A stretch of DNA of 64,000 bases from Dallia pectoralis (lineage: Eukaryota > Chordata > Actinopteri > Esociformes > Umbridae): assembly GCA_029465975.1 (NCBI GenBank), contig CM055761.1:2300758-2364757 (forward strand), in the 5' to 3' direction. Below the pieces are notes generated by a model. That model saw only the letters and a list, made by a program, of their open reading frames with translations. It made no database searches and was not told where the DNA came from. Position 1 is the stretch's first letter; each line of letters opens with the position of its first letter. A program made the translations under genes and the position numbers. This document shows, in pieces, positions 33,901-46,191 of this stretch.

Positions 33901-34856
33901 AAGTCCATCTTACAGTTATACCTTCCATTTAATGCTGAACATGATTTCATACAAAAATAATAATTTCAGAGTGTGATACAATCAGAAGAACTGTGTCATA
34001 TGACACATCTGGCACCTGTGTTCTTGACGAAATCCGTCTACAACTAAATCTGATGTACCGGTAAAGTGAATAAGTCAAGCAACAGATGTGTTGAAGCCCA
34101 GGAGCACATTGAGTTGTTGGGTAGTGGTGGATATATGTTAGGCTTACTCATGCGCTACACAGGACAAAGAAGATAACAATAAACCCGACTGTCAGCTGCA
34201 TGAGAACGACTGACTACATTTTCTTGCCAAAGTGTCGGCTCATTTGACCCTCTGTCTGAGCGCCAGAACACCTCAAGTCACCTTCAATCTCCCTCAGCGC
34301 TGGTCTGTAGTAGAGCGGACCACAAACCCAGGAGGTGGAGCAAAGCTCTTCAGTAACGGCCAGAGCGTTGGTGGATATACTGTGTGTGGATGAGCCTCTG
34401 TATTGCATCTCGTCTGAAGCCAAACCATAACCTCGTGGCCTTTCTCTCTGTCACTGAAACACATGCACGCTCTTGGCTGCACTGCACTACCAAGAAACAA
34501 TAGCTCTGTCTGGATTCGGAGTTGACCTGGAATTCAAATCACATGTGTCCCATATCGTTCTTTTTGCTGCATATTTTTTATGATTGTATTTTCATACTTG
34601 TATTTCCTGTTCACAGTGAGGACTTTATTTCCACATCCTGGAATGCAGTTGTAGCAACGCTTGGCCCGTCTGTGGGTAACTCTGGGGAAGCTCGTCTCTG
34701 TTGGACGCGACGTGAACAAAGGGGCTGAAATAGGCCACAATGTTCCCACAAAGTGATGTAATCGCACGTGGGTGAGGTTAGTGGGGGAGCTGAGGGAGAG
34801 GTGTTGTTCAATCTCCAAGGGCTACCAAACCCCAACACTTAGCGGTTAACAAAATT

Positions 34857-34950
34857 GTGTGTGTGTGTGTGTGTGTGTTCGTGTGTGTGTGTGTGTGTGT
34901 GTGTGTGTCAAGGGGAGGTTTTGGATGGCTCTGTGTGTGTGTGTGTTGTT
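34857..34950. repeat. Interrupted (GT)n microsatellite
   Basis: Two GT runs are separated by a TTC interruption. A third short run follows after a 30-base unique segment. Confidence 0.95.
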
Positions 34951-36312
34951 ATCATTATCTTAGACTTGAAGATTTACAGAGCACTGGGAAATGGGAGCTC
35001 CTACCTGGGCTTTTAAGTGTGAAATAATTGTGATACTGTGTGTAAATACTATGATTTTTTTATTGTGAACTGGAGAAGAACATGACAGTCTTTGGCGCTA
35101 CTTGGCGGCATCAAATGCACCGATACATAACTTCTCCGAGGTTCAACGGTATCGACGTCCTCCAGGAACTGCCTACACACTCTGGCGAAGCGAAGGCCGA
35201 TTGAGCTGTCCAGTGCTGGGCTGTGAGCACCGGTCCCACCAGCAACCATTTCCTTTCTAGGGGTCGTCTGGCTGTTGCCTCTCCAGTGCACCTGTAGTCA
35301 TATCAATTTGCACCAAAAGCAGGTGACATTGATTCACAATCTCATGCTTTATACTTGGACAGATTGATATCCCCTGAAGTTGAACTGACTTGCTGTTTTT
35401 TACTGTAATGATTGTGTTCCCAGTGCATATATGTATTAATACTGGACTAATAGTGTGTCACATATCTCCACCAGAACGGATAGTGTGCTCACAACAGATA
35501 AGGCAACCTATTATAATGTGTTTTAGTTTTAGTGTGAGCAAAGAAATTATATTTTTGCTCAAGAACTTTTGAAACATATATTTTTTGATTTTTTTCACAT
35601 TTAAAAGATGCATGCCTTCATTAGGCAGCTTTATAAAAAAAACATTGTCACAGAAAATAGGTTTTCACTGAAATGGCAGCTAACAGAAATGTTGTGAAGA
35701 CAAATAATCGTTTAATCCGTCAGACACGTTTGATATTTAATCCGCCAAAGCTTTAATATTGTAAGGGATTATTAATTTTGACTGCGCTTTTCTAATAAAA
35801 TATGATTCATAAATAATTGTAAATGTAATATGCTGGACATCTTATAGCGTAAGTTCTTCAATCCACATTTATGACCAGGCTTTTGTGTTGAATGAGTGAG
35901 AGCCATAATAAATGAGACAGTCCAGGCATGAGCCGAAGTGCAGAGACAGAGACAAGCCCAACGCTGTCCCGGGTAATTACACACTCACATACCGGAGATC
36001 AGAACCACACAAATGTGCTCCATTTAACCATGAGCTGTGTGGATTTTCAGAGGCTCTCTGTTCCTGTCATGAGCCGTTCACGTTTGACCTAGAAGGGACT
36101 GGTCTAATGGCCTCTAATCCCCCCAGGATGGGAGGAGTGATGGGCTCTGTGTATTTCTGTGCTGTTGGGCTTTCAGCATGTATTGGCAGCTTTGATGCTG
36201 TTTGTTTGTCAACATGTCCGGGTGACCTAGTTGCCCAGGACACAAATTCAGGCAACAATGGGTGGTGACGGAGGTTTGATGGCGCCCATGGCGATGCCCC
36301 GTCTTTCTGCGA

Positions 36313-37687
36313 CCGGTGTTGTGCCGAATTCTTACTCCCTGCCAGAATCTGACTGCCCGGCGCGAGCACGCGCATGAAGACAATTTGCGTCGCCTCGCCA
36401 GCTGCTAAAACAGACATGCGCAAGAAATTACATGATAGCGTTTTAATTTGTGTGGTTATGGTAAAGTTTTTACTCCTAAACATGAACATCATCACTAAAG
36501 AGATTTGACTTTACTGCCTGCACATTTTCTTTATGAAAACAAAACAGTGCTGCCAAAATCATACTCCCCTATGTAAAATACTTATTATTGAATATACACA
36601 CTTGTGCTTTTTTGTAGGTAGTCTTTAGGATGTGATGTGTCTCCAGAATGAGTTTTTTGGGTGTCTGACCCAGCTAAAGTGATTAAGGGTGGGGGTGTGA
36701 ATTCGGCAATGCTGCCAAAATCATACTCCCCTATGTAAAATACTTATTATTGAATATACACACTTGTGCTTTTTTGTAGGTAGTCTTTAGGATGTGATGT
36801 GTCTCCAGAATGAGTTTTTTGGGTGTCTGACCCAGCTAAAGTGATTAAGGGTGGGGGGTGTGAATTCGGCAATGCTGCCAAAATCATACTCCCCTATGTA
36901 AAACACCTATTATTGAATATAAACACTTGTGCTTTTTTGTAGGTAGTCTTTAGGATGTGATGTGTCTCCAGAATGAGTTTTTTGGGTGTCTGACCCAGCT
37001 AAAGTGATTAAGGGTGGGGGTGTGAATTCGGCAATGCTGCCAAAATCATACTCCCCTATGTAAAACACCTATTATTGAATATAAACACTTGTGCTTTTTT
37101 GTAGGTAGTCTTTAGGATGTGATGTGTCTCCAGAATTAGTTTTTTGGGTGTCTGACCCAGCTAAAGTGATTAAGGGTGGGGGGTGTGAATTCGGCAATGC
37201 TGCCAAAATCATACTCCCCTATGTAAAGCACATATTAATAATATTCAATAATAAGTATTTTACATTATTCAATAATAAGTATTTTAGCATTGCCGAATTC
37301 ACACCCCCCACCCTTAATCACTTTAGCTGGGTCAGACACCCAAAAAACTCATTCTGGAGACACATCACATCCTAAAGACTACCTACATAAAAGCACAAGT
37401 GTTTATATTCAATAATAAGTATTTTACATAGGGGAGTATGATTTTGGCAGCACTGTTTTGTTTTCATAAAGAAAATGTGCAGGCAGTAAAGTCAAATCTC
37501 TTTAGTGATGATGTTCATGTTTAGGAGTAAAAACTTTACCATAACCACACAAATTAAAACGCTATCATGTAATTTCTTGCGCATGTCTGTTTTAGCAGCT
37601 GGCGAGGCGACGCAAATTGTCTTCATGCGCGTGCTCGCGCCGGGCAGTCAGATTCTGGCAGGGAGTAAGAATTCGGCACAACACCGG
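36313..37687. mobile_element. Foldback-type DNA element with 237-bp inverted arms
   Basis: The left arm (36313-36549) and right arm (37451-37687) are near-perfect inverted copies, 237 bases each, with ends CCGGTGTTGTGCCGAATTC and its complement. Between them lie four direct copies of a 162/163-bp unit starting at 36550, 36712, 36875 and 37037, a fifth partial copy from 37200, a short AT-rich hinge near 37230-37285, and one inverted copy running to 37450. Each unit ends in GAATTCGGCA, which repeats the inner part of the terminal sequence. No transposase frame is present, so the element is non-autonomous. A target-site duplication could not be identified. The whole unit should fold into a long hairpin. 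The superfamily is unknown to me. Confidence 0.88.
36550..37450. repeat. 162/163-bp tandem repeat core of the foldback element
   Basis: Four full direct copies and one partial copy differ by only a few bases, for example five versus six G in GGTGGGGG and TACTTATT versus CACCTATT. Copies two and four share the extra G, suggesting duplication by pairs. The last, inverted copy begins near 37285. High identity implies recent amplification. Confidence 0.92.
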
Positions 37688-40600
37688 CACTGTTGCTAGG
37701 TGCTTTGGAATTTATGTGAAGTTCATAGCCATGAACAGAATGAAACCCAACGGGTTCAGAACATTATACACTCTGTCACTTACGGGGACTTTTATTCGTT
37801 TTTATTCCGTTGTTAACCTTGACATTCTCTCTTATTATCTCTATTAATCCTTTCCTCTGTCAGCATTCTTGCTTGTTCTTCAAATTTTCTCTCATTCCCT
37901 TTCTGCTCCATCTCACCTTTTGGCCTGCCCCCTCGTCAATTGTATTGATTACCCCAAATGTTTTGCCATCAACTCGAAGTATAGGTTTTTATTAAAGATA
38001 CTGCCAAAATCTACAATTCGTATTTGATCCAAGTAAACCTATGAGGTACCTTTTTTAGCTGTCCTACTCCCAATATTTCTCATTCTTGTCCTTTAACGCT
38101 GTTCCTTCAACTAGTCCCTGTTCTTAAAGCGTCACAATGTTCGCACCCAGGGACAGTAAAGCTCCACTTGTACTCCCAGATGACAACAGGCTTTTTCCTA
38201 AGTAAATGACAGAACATTTCCGTTTCTGATCGCTGCCATTCAATATCCACTAAGGGACCGACTTTTCCAGATGGATGGAATCGTTATAGTTAAGTAGTTG
38301 GATAAATATGCAAACATCATCTGGGCTTTGAGTTACTGCCGGAGATGGGAGCAGCACAATAGCAAGGAATATTCTCTCTAATTCCATGAATCTGAAATCT
38401 GAACTGGTCACCCGTTTGTAACCTTACAAAAAAGTATACTATTATAAATATATTTAAATGTATTGTATAAATATATACAAGCCATGTTTGTAAAGTGAAC
38501 CTTAAACAATACTCTAACAATCTGGGTCAGGTACCCGTTTGTCAATGTAAGCACTGAGGTAGCGTTTCCTGGTCCCAAGATCAGGATTACTGGACTTCAC
38601 TAAGATCATTTAATTTGTTTACACTTTCAACTTCATTAAAAAAAGTCTGCGTAAGGTTTTTAATCGGCTGAAGAAATTCCCTTCATCTTGTGCCAGCTGA
38701 CTGGAAAGTGAATAGAAAGGAAGTATTTAACGGCCGATGTTGTGTCTGGGAGGAAATATAAATCTTTTTAAAACGGTCCCATTCATCAGCATATCTCTCT
38801 GGGGCTTTAGCAAACACTTGTCACAAATGTAAGCCTATATTAATATTACACAGCTCAATACCAACAACCACAGCCGACGAACAATGGGCCTGTTTATTTT
38901 CCATGATATGGAAGGTTTTAAAAAGAAATCCAAATTCGCCTAATATTTCAAATGACATAATGCATGTTATTAATCAGGATTTAACTATTCTGACAGTATG
39001 GTACCTTTTGAGTTTTCACGGGTCTCGTGAACATATGTGGTCTCTGGGGCTTCATGGTTAGAGGGCGCTTGGAAACTCAACATGAAACGGGTTTAATCAT
39101 TTAAACAGCAGCCAAGGATTAACTAAAGCCGTATGCACTTGGTATTGATGTGTGCAATATGTAACATGCGTTTGACAATGCATTTGACAATCTGTTTGGG
39201 CTTCTGAGTCAGCATTTGGACTAATACATTTACACAGGTTCCTCTTGCTCCTGCATTATTTGGTTTGGTTTCCAAACACTGACGTTTAAAACAAATGCTT
39301 GCTTGTGGCGTCGAAGTCATACTAACAACCTCACATGTTCAGCTCAAGTTCAAATCCATTTTAAATGATCTAGTTGGGCATTTTAGATATTTTGCTTATC
39401 AGGGTACTTAGAAATTTCTATCACCACTTTGATGATCGGGTGAAATAGGGTGGAGAAGGTGAGAGACGAACAGGAGATGACAGGAGTTGACAGAGTTGGT
39501 GAATTAATGCATTTTTAAAACTTGTGTTATACAATTTTAAATCATTCACTCCTCACAAAATGTGTAACATGAGACAATTTGAAGACGGTAGACGGTGAAA
39601 TTAATTGACTAATTTATAACTGGCTGATTATATCACAGTTCAACAAAACGGGGTGTTGTTGTTGCCAGTTTAAGTTGTGAAGTGTTGATATTCCCTCAAC
39701 ATGATATGACCACAGTATTAAAGCCCAACACATCCTGAAGATAACTAGATGCTGGTCCTTGACTGACACCCTGTGGTGAAACTGAACAAATGCATCTCAA
39801 GTCAAACGTTGACTGCATGAAATATGATTTAATGTGTTTGAGAATTCAGATAAAAAATATGCAATAAATATCATGGAAAACTGTTATAGTTAAATAGCTC
39901 TCCGACAATTTGAACTGCAACAACAACATTCGAGGTGATGTTTGACTTCAGACACATACTTGACACGTAACTAATTTTAGGGACCCATTTCGGCTTGACA
40001 GTGCACCTTTTACAACCAGTGTCCAAAAATGTGTAACTCAGTGTCATTGAGGGCTTTTTTCGTACAGTAATTTGGGAATGATTCAATATTGCCACACTGT
40101 CCACTCTGTCCATTAGAGGGCAGTCTAATCTTACATATGCTGTAGCAAAACGAATAAACTGGCAGATCTGTGTTTTCAATCCTGTTTGCAACATCTACTG
40201 TCTTGAATGACTTAACAAGCATAACTAAATGAAACATCTCAGTTAATGTTACATGTAGAACCATCAAAACTCCATGACTGGCCACGAATATACCACACAT
40301 GAAACATATGACTTGAAAAATAATGTTATTTTCTCAACAACAAAAAAATGATTAGCTTGAGGGCAACTTAAGTGCTTGCATTACATTTGTGTCCTGGGGT
40401 AGGCTACTGACCTCCAGTGGCTGGTGACAAATAACTTTCTACAATCATTCAAAAATACTGCAAATACAACAATTCTGTAAGGCAATTCTGCATATTTTAA
40501 AAACAGGCATAGAGAAATGTCAGTTGTGTTATTTAATGCTCTTGGTATTAATGTGCCATCAAACACCGTGTGGCCAGTATTGGACACATCACTCTGGGTC

Positions 40601-41277
40601 CAGCAGCAGGCATACCGGTGCTACGGTGCTACATAGACCGCCAAGCGCTAATTACAGCACAGAAAACACTTAAAAGCGTAGCCCCATTGCAGTGAGCCAC
40701 ACCGTCTACCGTAGAGCGTGGACTTTCTCTGACTACAGAGGTTTAGGGTGGCCTAGTGACGGTTTGTGTGTGTGTGTGTGTGTGTCTCAGGGAGTAGACC
40801 TAGACCAAACACACACTTACAGCAGACTAACCCAACCCACTTCTGCCCTATAAGTGCACACCTCAGAGTGACCCCGACTCTGCCTGCGTGTTGCTAATGA
40901 TAGTGTCCGCCTGTAACATCTGAAGGCCTGCCGCCCGGGAGATGATGGGTGTACTGTATGACTTATGACAGACACCTCGGCTCTGACAGGGAGGAGGTGT
41001 CTGTACTCCGAGTAACCTCAGAGGACGCTGGGTACTCCGGGACCTGTCTAGCTTAGCACTGTGTGCTACGTCTATATATTTAGTTATTATGTCGATGCGT
41101 TATTCCGATTAATTATTGATCGGCTTCGTTTGTGCGCGGAGGCAGCGGTTGTGTGGGCCTCTTGAAGACCGTTAAATAGACGCTAGAAGTCACCGTTTAA
41201 ATGATTTACCTCAGTGAGATGTGTCTGGTCTCGGATTTAGTTTGATGTTCTATGGTGTCGGTAAGTGTCTGGGTCCG

Positions 41278-41310
<33 letters not shown>

Positions 41311-43640
41311 GTTGTGTGTCTGAAACTGCTACAATGTTTTGTTGTTTAAAAAATCCAAATACATCTCGGTTTTCCGGAATGGGTTTGTAGCAGTCGGCAG
41401 GAAGGTTCCCTGGCGGAGGTCAGGTTTTTGTCTCGTATTCCCTGGAGCCTGCTCATGATGTGAGACATTCCTTATGGAGGTGCGAAACCACACCTCGTCA
41501 ACTCTCTGTTTAATCTGGCCTGGCGTCTTTATTTCATCGACAGCTACGGGAAGACTGTGGAATGAGACTGTTTAGAAAATCATCAGCCACCTAGACAAAT
41601 TCCTTTGTCAGTGCTTTTATTAGAGGCAGAGATGTTTGACTCTCCGCTATCTGAAGGTAAAATCTTCCCGATGACATATGACCTTGTGACGCCGGTCATA
41701 TGCAGTCAGATCACGTGTGCAGCTATTGATAGAGTTACGCATGCTCGGTTTGGCCCCAGAGTCCAGACACAACAAAATAACATCAACCATATTCCTCTTC
41801 AGATGTCATGTAAGCAGTCACTAACACGCGACAGGGATTAATTACACTACAGCTTGTATGGTTGACAGAGGAGAAACAAACAGACATTCAAAGTTCTACA
41901 TATCCCATGTGCGTGTTTCACACAATCGGTCTCCTGTCGTTAGAGAGAAGGCATTCTGGATAATGGACGTTGGACTGGGAAGCATGTGGGGATCTGAATG
42001 AAAAACGAAAACCTGTGATCGGTATATTCAGATGCAACAGTACGGTTTCCCAGTCAGCTGGTTAGACCAAATATTGACCGAATCTGTCACTTGATAGCTT
42101 TACTTATCTCCCATCGTCCTTCACCCTATCCCTCTCTCTCTCACCACTCTTTCTTACAATTTCTCTTCCCTCGTGCCGTCTGTTTTTCTCGTCCTTCCCC
42201 CTCCATTTTGAGGAGCGTTACAGATGCTCCCAGAAGCGGCTGGGATGGAAATAACGTGTCCTGTCATGGCAGGTCCTCGTGGACGGGAGCTTCCTTCAGG
42301 CATATAGGAGAACGCTGGGTGTTTGTTTAAGAGTTGACGTTCATGTTAAAGCACGCTTTTTTATGAATACATCTCAGAGTGAACGTGACCTACAGCCCTT
42401 TCCCCTGCCTTGTCGCCTGGATCCATTTCCATCACTTCTGCTTCTTTTTCCTCCGTCTCCCAAACACACACGTGCACACACGTGCACGTAACGTATAGAT
42501 CCAAACACGCACGTGCACGTCACGCCATGATTCAAACACGCCAGCTCCACCATGTTGGCTTTCTGCTCACTTAACATGTGTGTGTGTGTGTGTGTGTGTG
42601 GGTTACACCCCCTGGTGAGGCACCGGTCCCAAATGGGCCTCATCAGGAAGTGCACTCATTAAACGTATTCGGAGTGGTACTCCTGAGCTAGGATCAGCGT
42701 GACCTTCATGACTCCCGTTAAATCAGAGGCGAGACCTGATCCTAATTCAGCGCTCCGGCGAGATCGGCAGCGAATCTGGGTCCCGCTGCGTAGGCCCGTC
42801 CGGCGGAAAAAAGACTCGCCTTCCGCTTTTCGTCAGCGGTAGGAGAGAGTGCATGGAGGTTGAGGGTTAGGGGTTAAAGGTTAAAGGTTAAGGGTGGCTC
42901 ATACCTATCACACGCTTCACGGTATCCAACACAGCCCAGGGGCCTCTGGGCCACGCATACTTTTTCCTCCGCCTAACATTTGGTCCCAACCATTGATCAC
43001 TGTGTCCTGCCGAAATATTTGCTGTATGATTTACAAACCCCCTTGTGCCGATTGATCACCGAACAAGGCCAGTCCAATCCGTCGGCTTAAGACCGGCGTC
43101 AACGTAAAAGGCTGGTTGTTTTGTCGTCGTTTGTTTCTGGTTTACACGGACGGACGGGGGGTGTTGTTCGAACTTCGTAACACTTCCACCTAGCGAACGC
43201 TCGATCGGAACACACACTTTTCAGCGGGGGCAGATCACCACTCAGTGTCCCCGGGTTAAACCGGAGAAACTTAAGAGGATGTTATATCGATGTTTGGTTT
43301 GAAGCGGTGCAAAAATAAACGGAGACAGGGGGAGTCGTGTTGGGTTCTTAGGGGACCGAATCTGAGGCAATCTGTGAAACAGATGTGCCACTGCTAAACA
43401 GATCGCCCTCGGAATGGGGCCCTTCTCTCTGTATGTTCCAGGCACTTCATGGAAAAATGCTTTGAGCTAATTCCAGCTACATTTACAGTACATTCTGAAC
43501 GCGTTGTTCAAACGACGGCACCGTACAGTTCAGTCTGCCTGTCAATTAACGTGTACGATAACGTGAAGGAAGAAAGGACCGGGGGGCGCTGGATGAACAG
43601 TCGGTCAGCGAGCTATTAATAGCCCTCTGTTCAGCTGGAC
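37688..43640. other. Gene-poor spacer
   Basis: No supported coding sequence in about 6 kb. It holds short GT runs at 40766-40785 and 41278-41302 and a GT run at 42577-42600. A segment near 42663-42765 contains ACTCCTGAGCTAGGATCAG and, further on, CCTGATCCTAATTCAGC, which resembles an inverted-repeat relic common in fish genomes. The part from 40900 to 43450 is richer in GC than its surroundings but no exons were recognised. Confidence 0.5.
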
Positions 43641-43657
43641 AACAACTGAAGCATAGA

Positions 43658-43687
43658 AGAGAGAGAGAGAGAGAGAGAGGGAGACAA

Positions 43688-43734
<47 letters not shown>

Positions 43735-43867
43735 CAGAGAGAGAGGGAGAGGGAGAGAGGGAGGGAGAGGGAGAGAGGGAGGGAGAGAGGAGAGAGAGGG
43801 AGAGAGGGAGGGAGGGAGAGAGAGAGGGAGAGAGGGAGAGAGAGAGGGAGAGAGAGACCAGGACAGA
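43658..43867. repeat. GA/GGGA-rich polypurine tract
   Basis: About 210 bases of almost pure purine on the plus strand (GAGA, GGGA, GACA units). Its complement yields Ser/Leu/Pro open frames that have no meaning as genes. Such a tract can form triplex DNA. Confidence 0.95.
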
Positions 43868-44061
43868 GAGAGGTTGTCGGTTTTGGCCTTGTAGTAACCG
43901 TGAAACATTTCGGTTGTGTGTAATAGATCCTTTTCCTCCCCAAGATCTGCCAGGCTGCTTCTTCCATTATTTCAATATTTTTCTGTGTGTGTGTGTGTGT
44001 GTTTGCTTTGGCATGAGAGCACTAAGGGATCTTAAAAAGCATAGTGACTGCACCGATACAG

Positions 44062-44370
<309 letters not shown>

Positions 44371-44379
44371 GTGTCAGTG

Positions 44380-45900
44380 CTGTACCGGAAAACCCAAACT
44401 CATTGCTCCACAAACATGTCTTCTCCTTTACAATTTGAACCACCTGAATTTGTTCCAGATCTCTGATTGGTTGAGCCAGAGCAGAAGCACATGAGTTAAG
44501 CAACGTGTCACTGCCATGCAACCAATTAGAAGGGTAATTTCCTTAACGTTTAACGTTTTGCCAACGTGTGTCCCTTGTAATCAAAACCAGTTCCATCGCT
44601 AACTGACAACTAAGTACACATCCAGCACAAAAATGACAGTTTTAATACCACATTCAACACGATTTGGTAGTAAAACTGTCGATTTAAGAACATATATAAA
44701 TATATATGTATATATAATAACATTATATGATTGTTCTAGTAGTCACTGCTCTGGACCAATGTGTAATGAATCATTTGAACTGTGTTTTTCTGAACAGTTG
44801 TATCTTTTGTACATTTCTTGTGTTGTGTATTTCCTGTCTTTTACATACTTTATGTGCATTTGGCAAATTATATTTGGGCAGGAGTGTTTTTAGTTTGGAC
44901 CTGCGTTTTAGCTGTTTTAAAGTTGTGTATTCTGTACACGTACTCTGGCACGTTTAATGGTCTTTTTGACGAGCTCATTTGATATGCTTGTCAGGCACCA
45001 TTTAAAATAACACATATGAATGCAAAGTGTGTCCTGGAAAAGGTGTGGTCTGGAAAAGGTGTGGCCTGGAAAGGGTGTGGCCTGGAAAAGGTGTGGCCTG
45101 TCAAATTATTCATTTTGAACTCATGACAAATCAGGTTACTTCTTTTCAGACCGGTTAAAGCCAACTATTTCCAACGTCTAATGATTCCATCATATCTTAG
45201 AAAATGATATTTTGCAAAGTGTTTCTGGTGTTTGCTGTCTACTTCCTAAAAAGCCACATGGTTGAATATAGCTTTATTGGGACTTGTCCAGTAAACCTGG
45301 CAAGCTTAAACAATGCATGAAAAATGTAACGTCGGTTTGTTCCGTGAACCACAGCGGATGAACAGAAGCCGGCAATATTGTTCAGCTGCTTGTTCACTGG
45401 TACCTCTGAAATATTACAGAGTTTCCCTTTCTTACGGTTTCATTACCAAAGAAACTGAGGACCAGTTCTATGGTTCTATAGGCAACGACATCAATAGCTG
45501 CCTGCCACAAGGTTGATTGAGCAATTCTCGAAACGCAAAAGCCACAAAATAATTGGTACAAAACAGCACCATGATACACGTGTGGTGCATTATTATGCGT
45601 GGAACACCTCCATTAACACCTAACGATGTGGTAAGAATGACACAGCATCCCAGATTGGTTGCATGGTTCCTTTAACAGGCAGTGGTACTGTGTTCGTGTA
45701 CCGATACAGTACATTATGTCAACGCGTCCAGCGTACGTGCAGGGAGTCGGATGAAACCTCTAGAGATATTGTGTCTTCATCTCCAACCATCATCTTCATA
45801 CCATAAAAAAACAGAATGGAGACAGGTCACCATGAGGACAATGCATCTACATATTTTGGAAATATACTTTTCACCTCATCCTGTCACTGTGTTAAAAGCT
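44380..45900. other. Spacer with no gene recognised
   Basis: AT-rich sequence without supported genes. A four-copy repeat of a 16-18 bp unit (GGTGTGGCCTGGAAAAG) lies at about 45025-45100. Confidence 0.5.
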
Positions 45901-45903
45901 TAA

Positions 45904-46188
45904 AGCCCTCATTATGCTTCTGCGTCAACTCCACGGCGTAGCTACGCCGTCACTCCTACGGCGTCGTGGCCGTTTCATGGTTCTGCGTCGGGTTGCGTTG
46001 CATTTCACATCCAGATGTATAATCTGACCAATCACAGCCCTTGTGGTCTGCGTCGTCTCGACGTGTAGTTACAATTTTTTGGAGGTGCACGTCGAGCTAC
46101 GGCGTAGGTATCGGAGAGGGGTTCGCGTCGACGCAGAGGGGTCGGAGAGGGTACGCCGTCGATTCGACGCAGAAGCATAAAACAGGCT
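45904..46188. mobile_element. PIF/Harbinger-like MITE, 285 bp
   Basis: Inverted ends AGCCCTC-ATTATGCTTCTG and the complement of CAGAAGCATAAAACAGGCT share TTATGCTTCTGCGTC and then an ACGGCGTA-like inner part. Both sides carry TAA (45901-45903 and 46189-46191), which fits the 3-base TWA target of PIF/Harbinger elements. The interior is CG-rich with many CGTCG and ACGCC steps and no transposase. Family assignment rests on end and target type only. Confidence 0.8.
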
Positions 46189-46191
46189 TAA

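Larger units (their letters stand above)
29841..36312. other. Gene-poor spacer with simple repeats
   Basis: No coding region is supported in this 6.5 kb. Open frames are short, mostly AT-rich and without family resemblance. It includes an AG microsatellite at 30865-30899 and an interrupted GT microsatellite at 34857-34950. Regulatory sequence for lurap1 could lie here but cannot be read by eye. Confidence 0.55.

Noticed and set aside
43546..43967. Ser/Leu/Pro-rich open frames on the minus strand
   Set aside because: They are the complement of the polypurine tract, without start context or homology.
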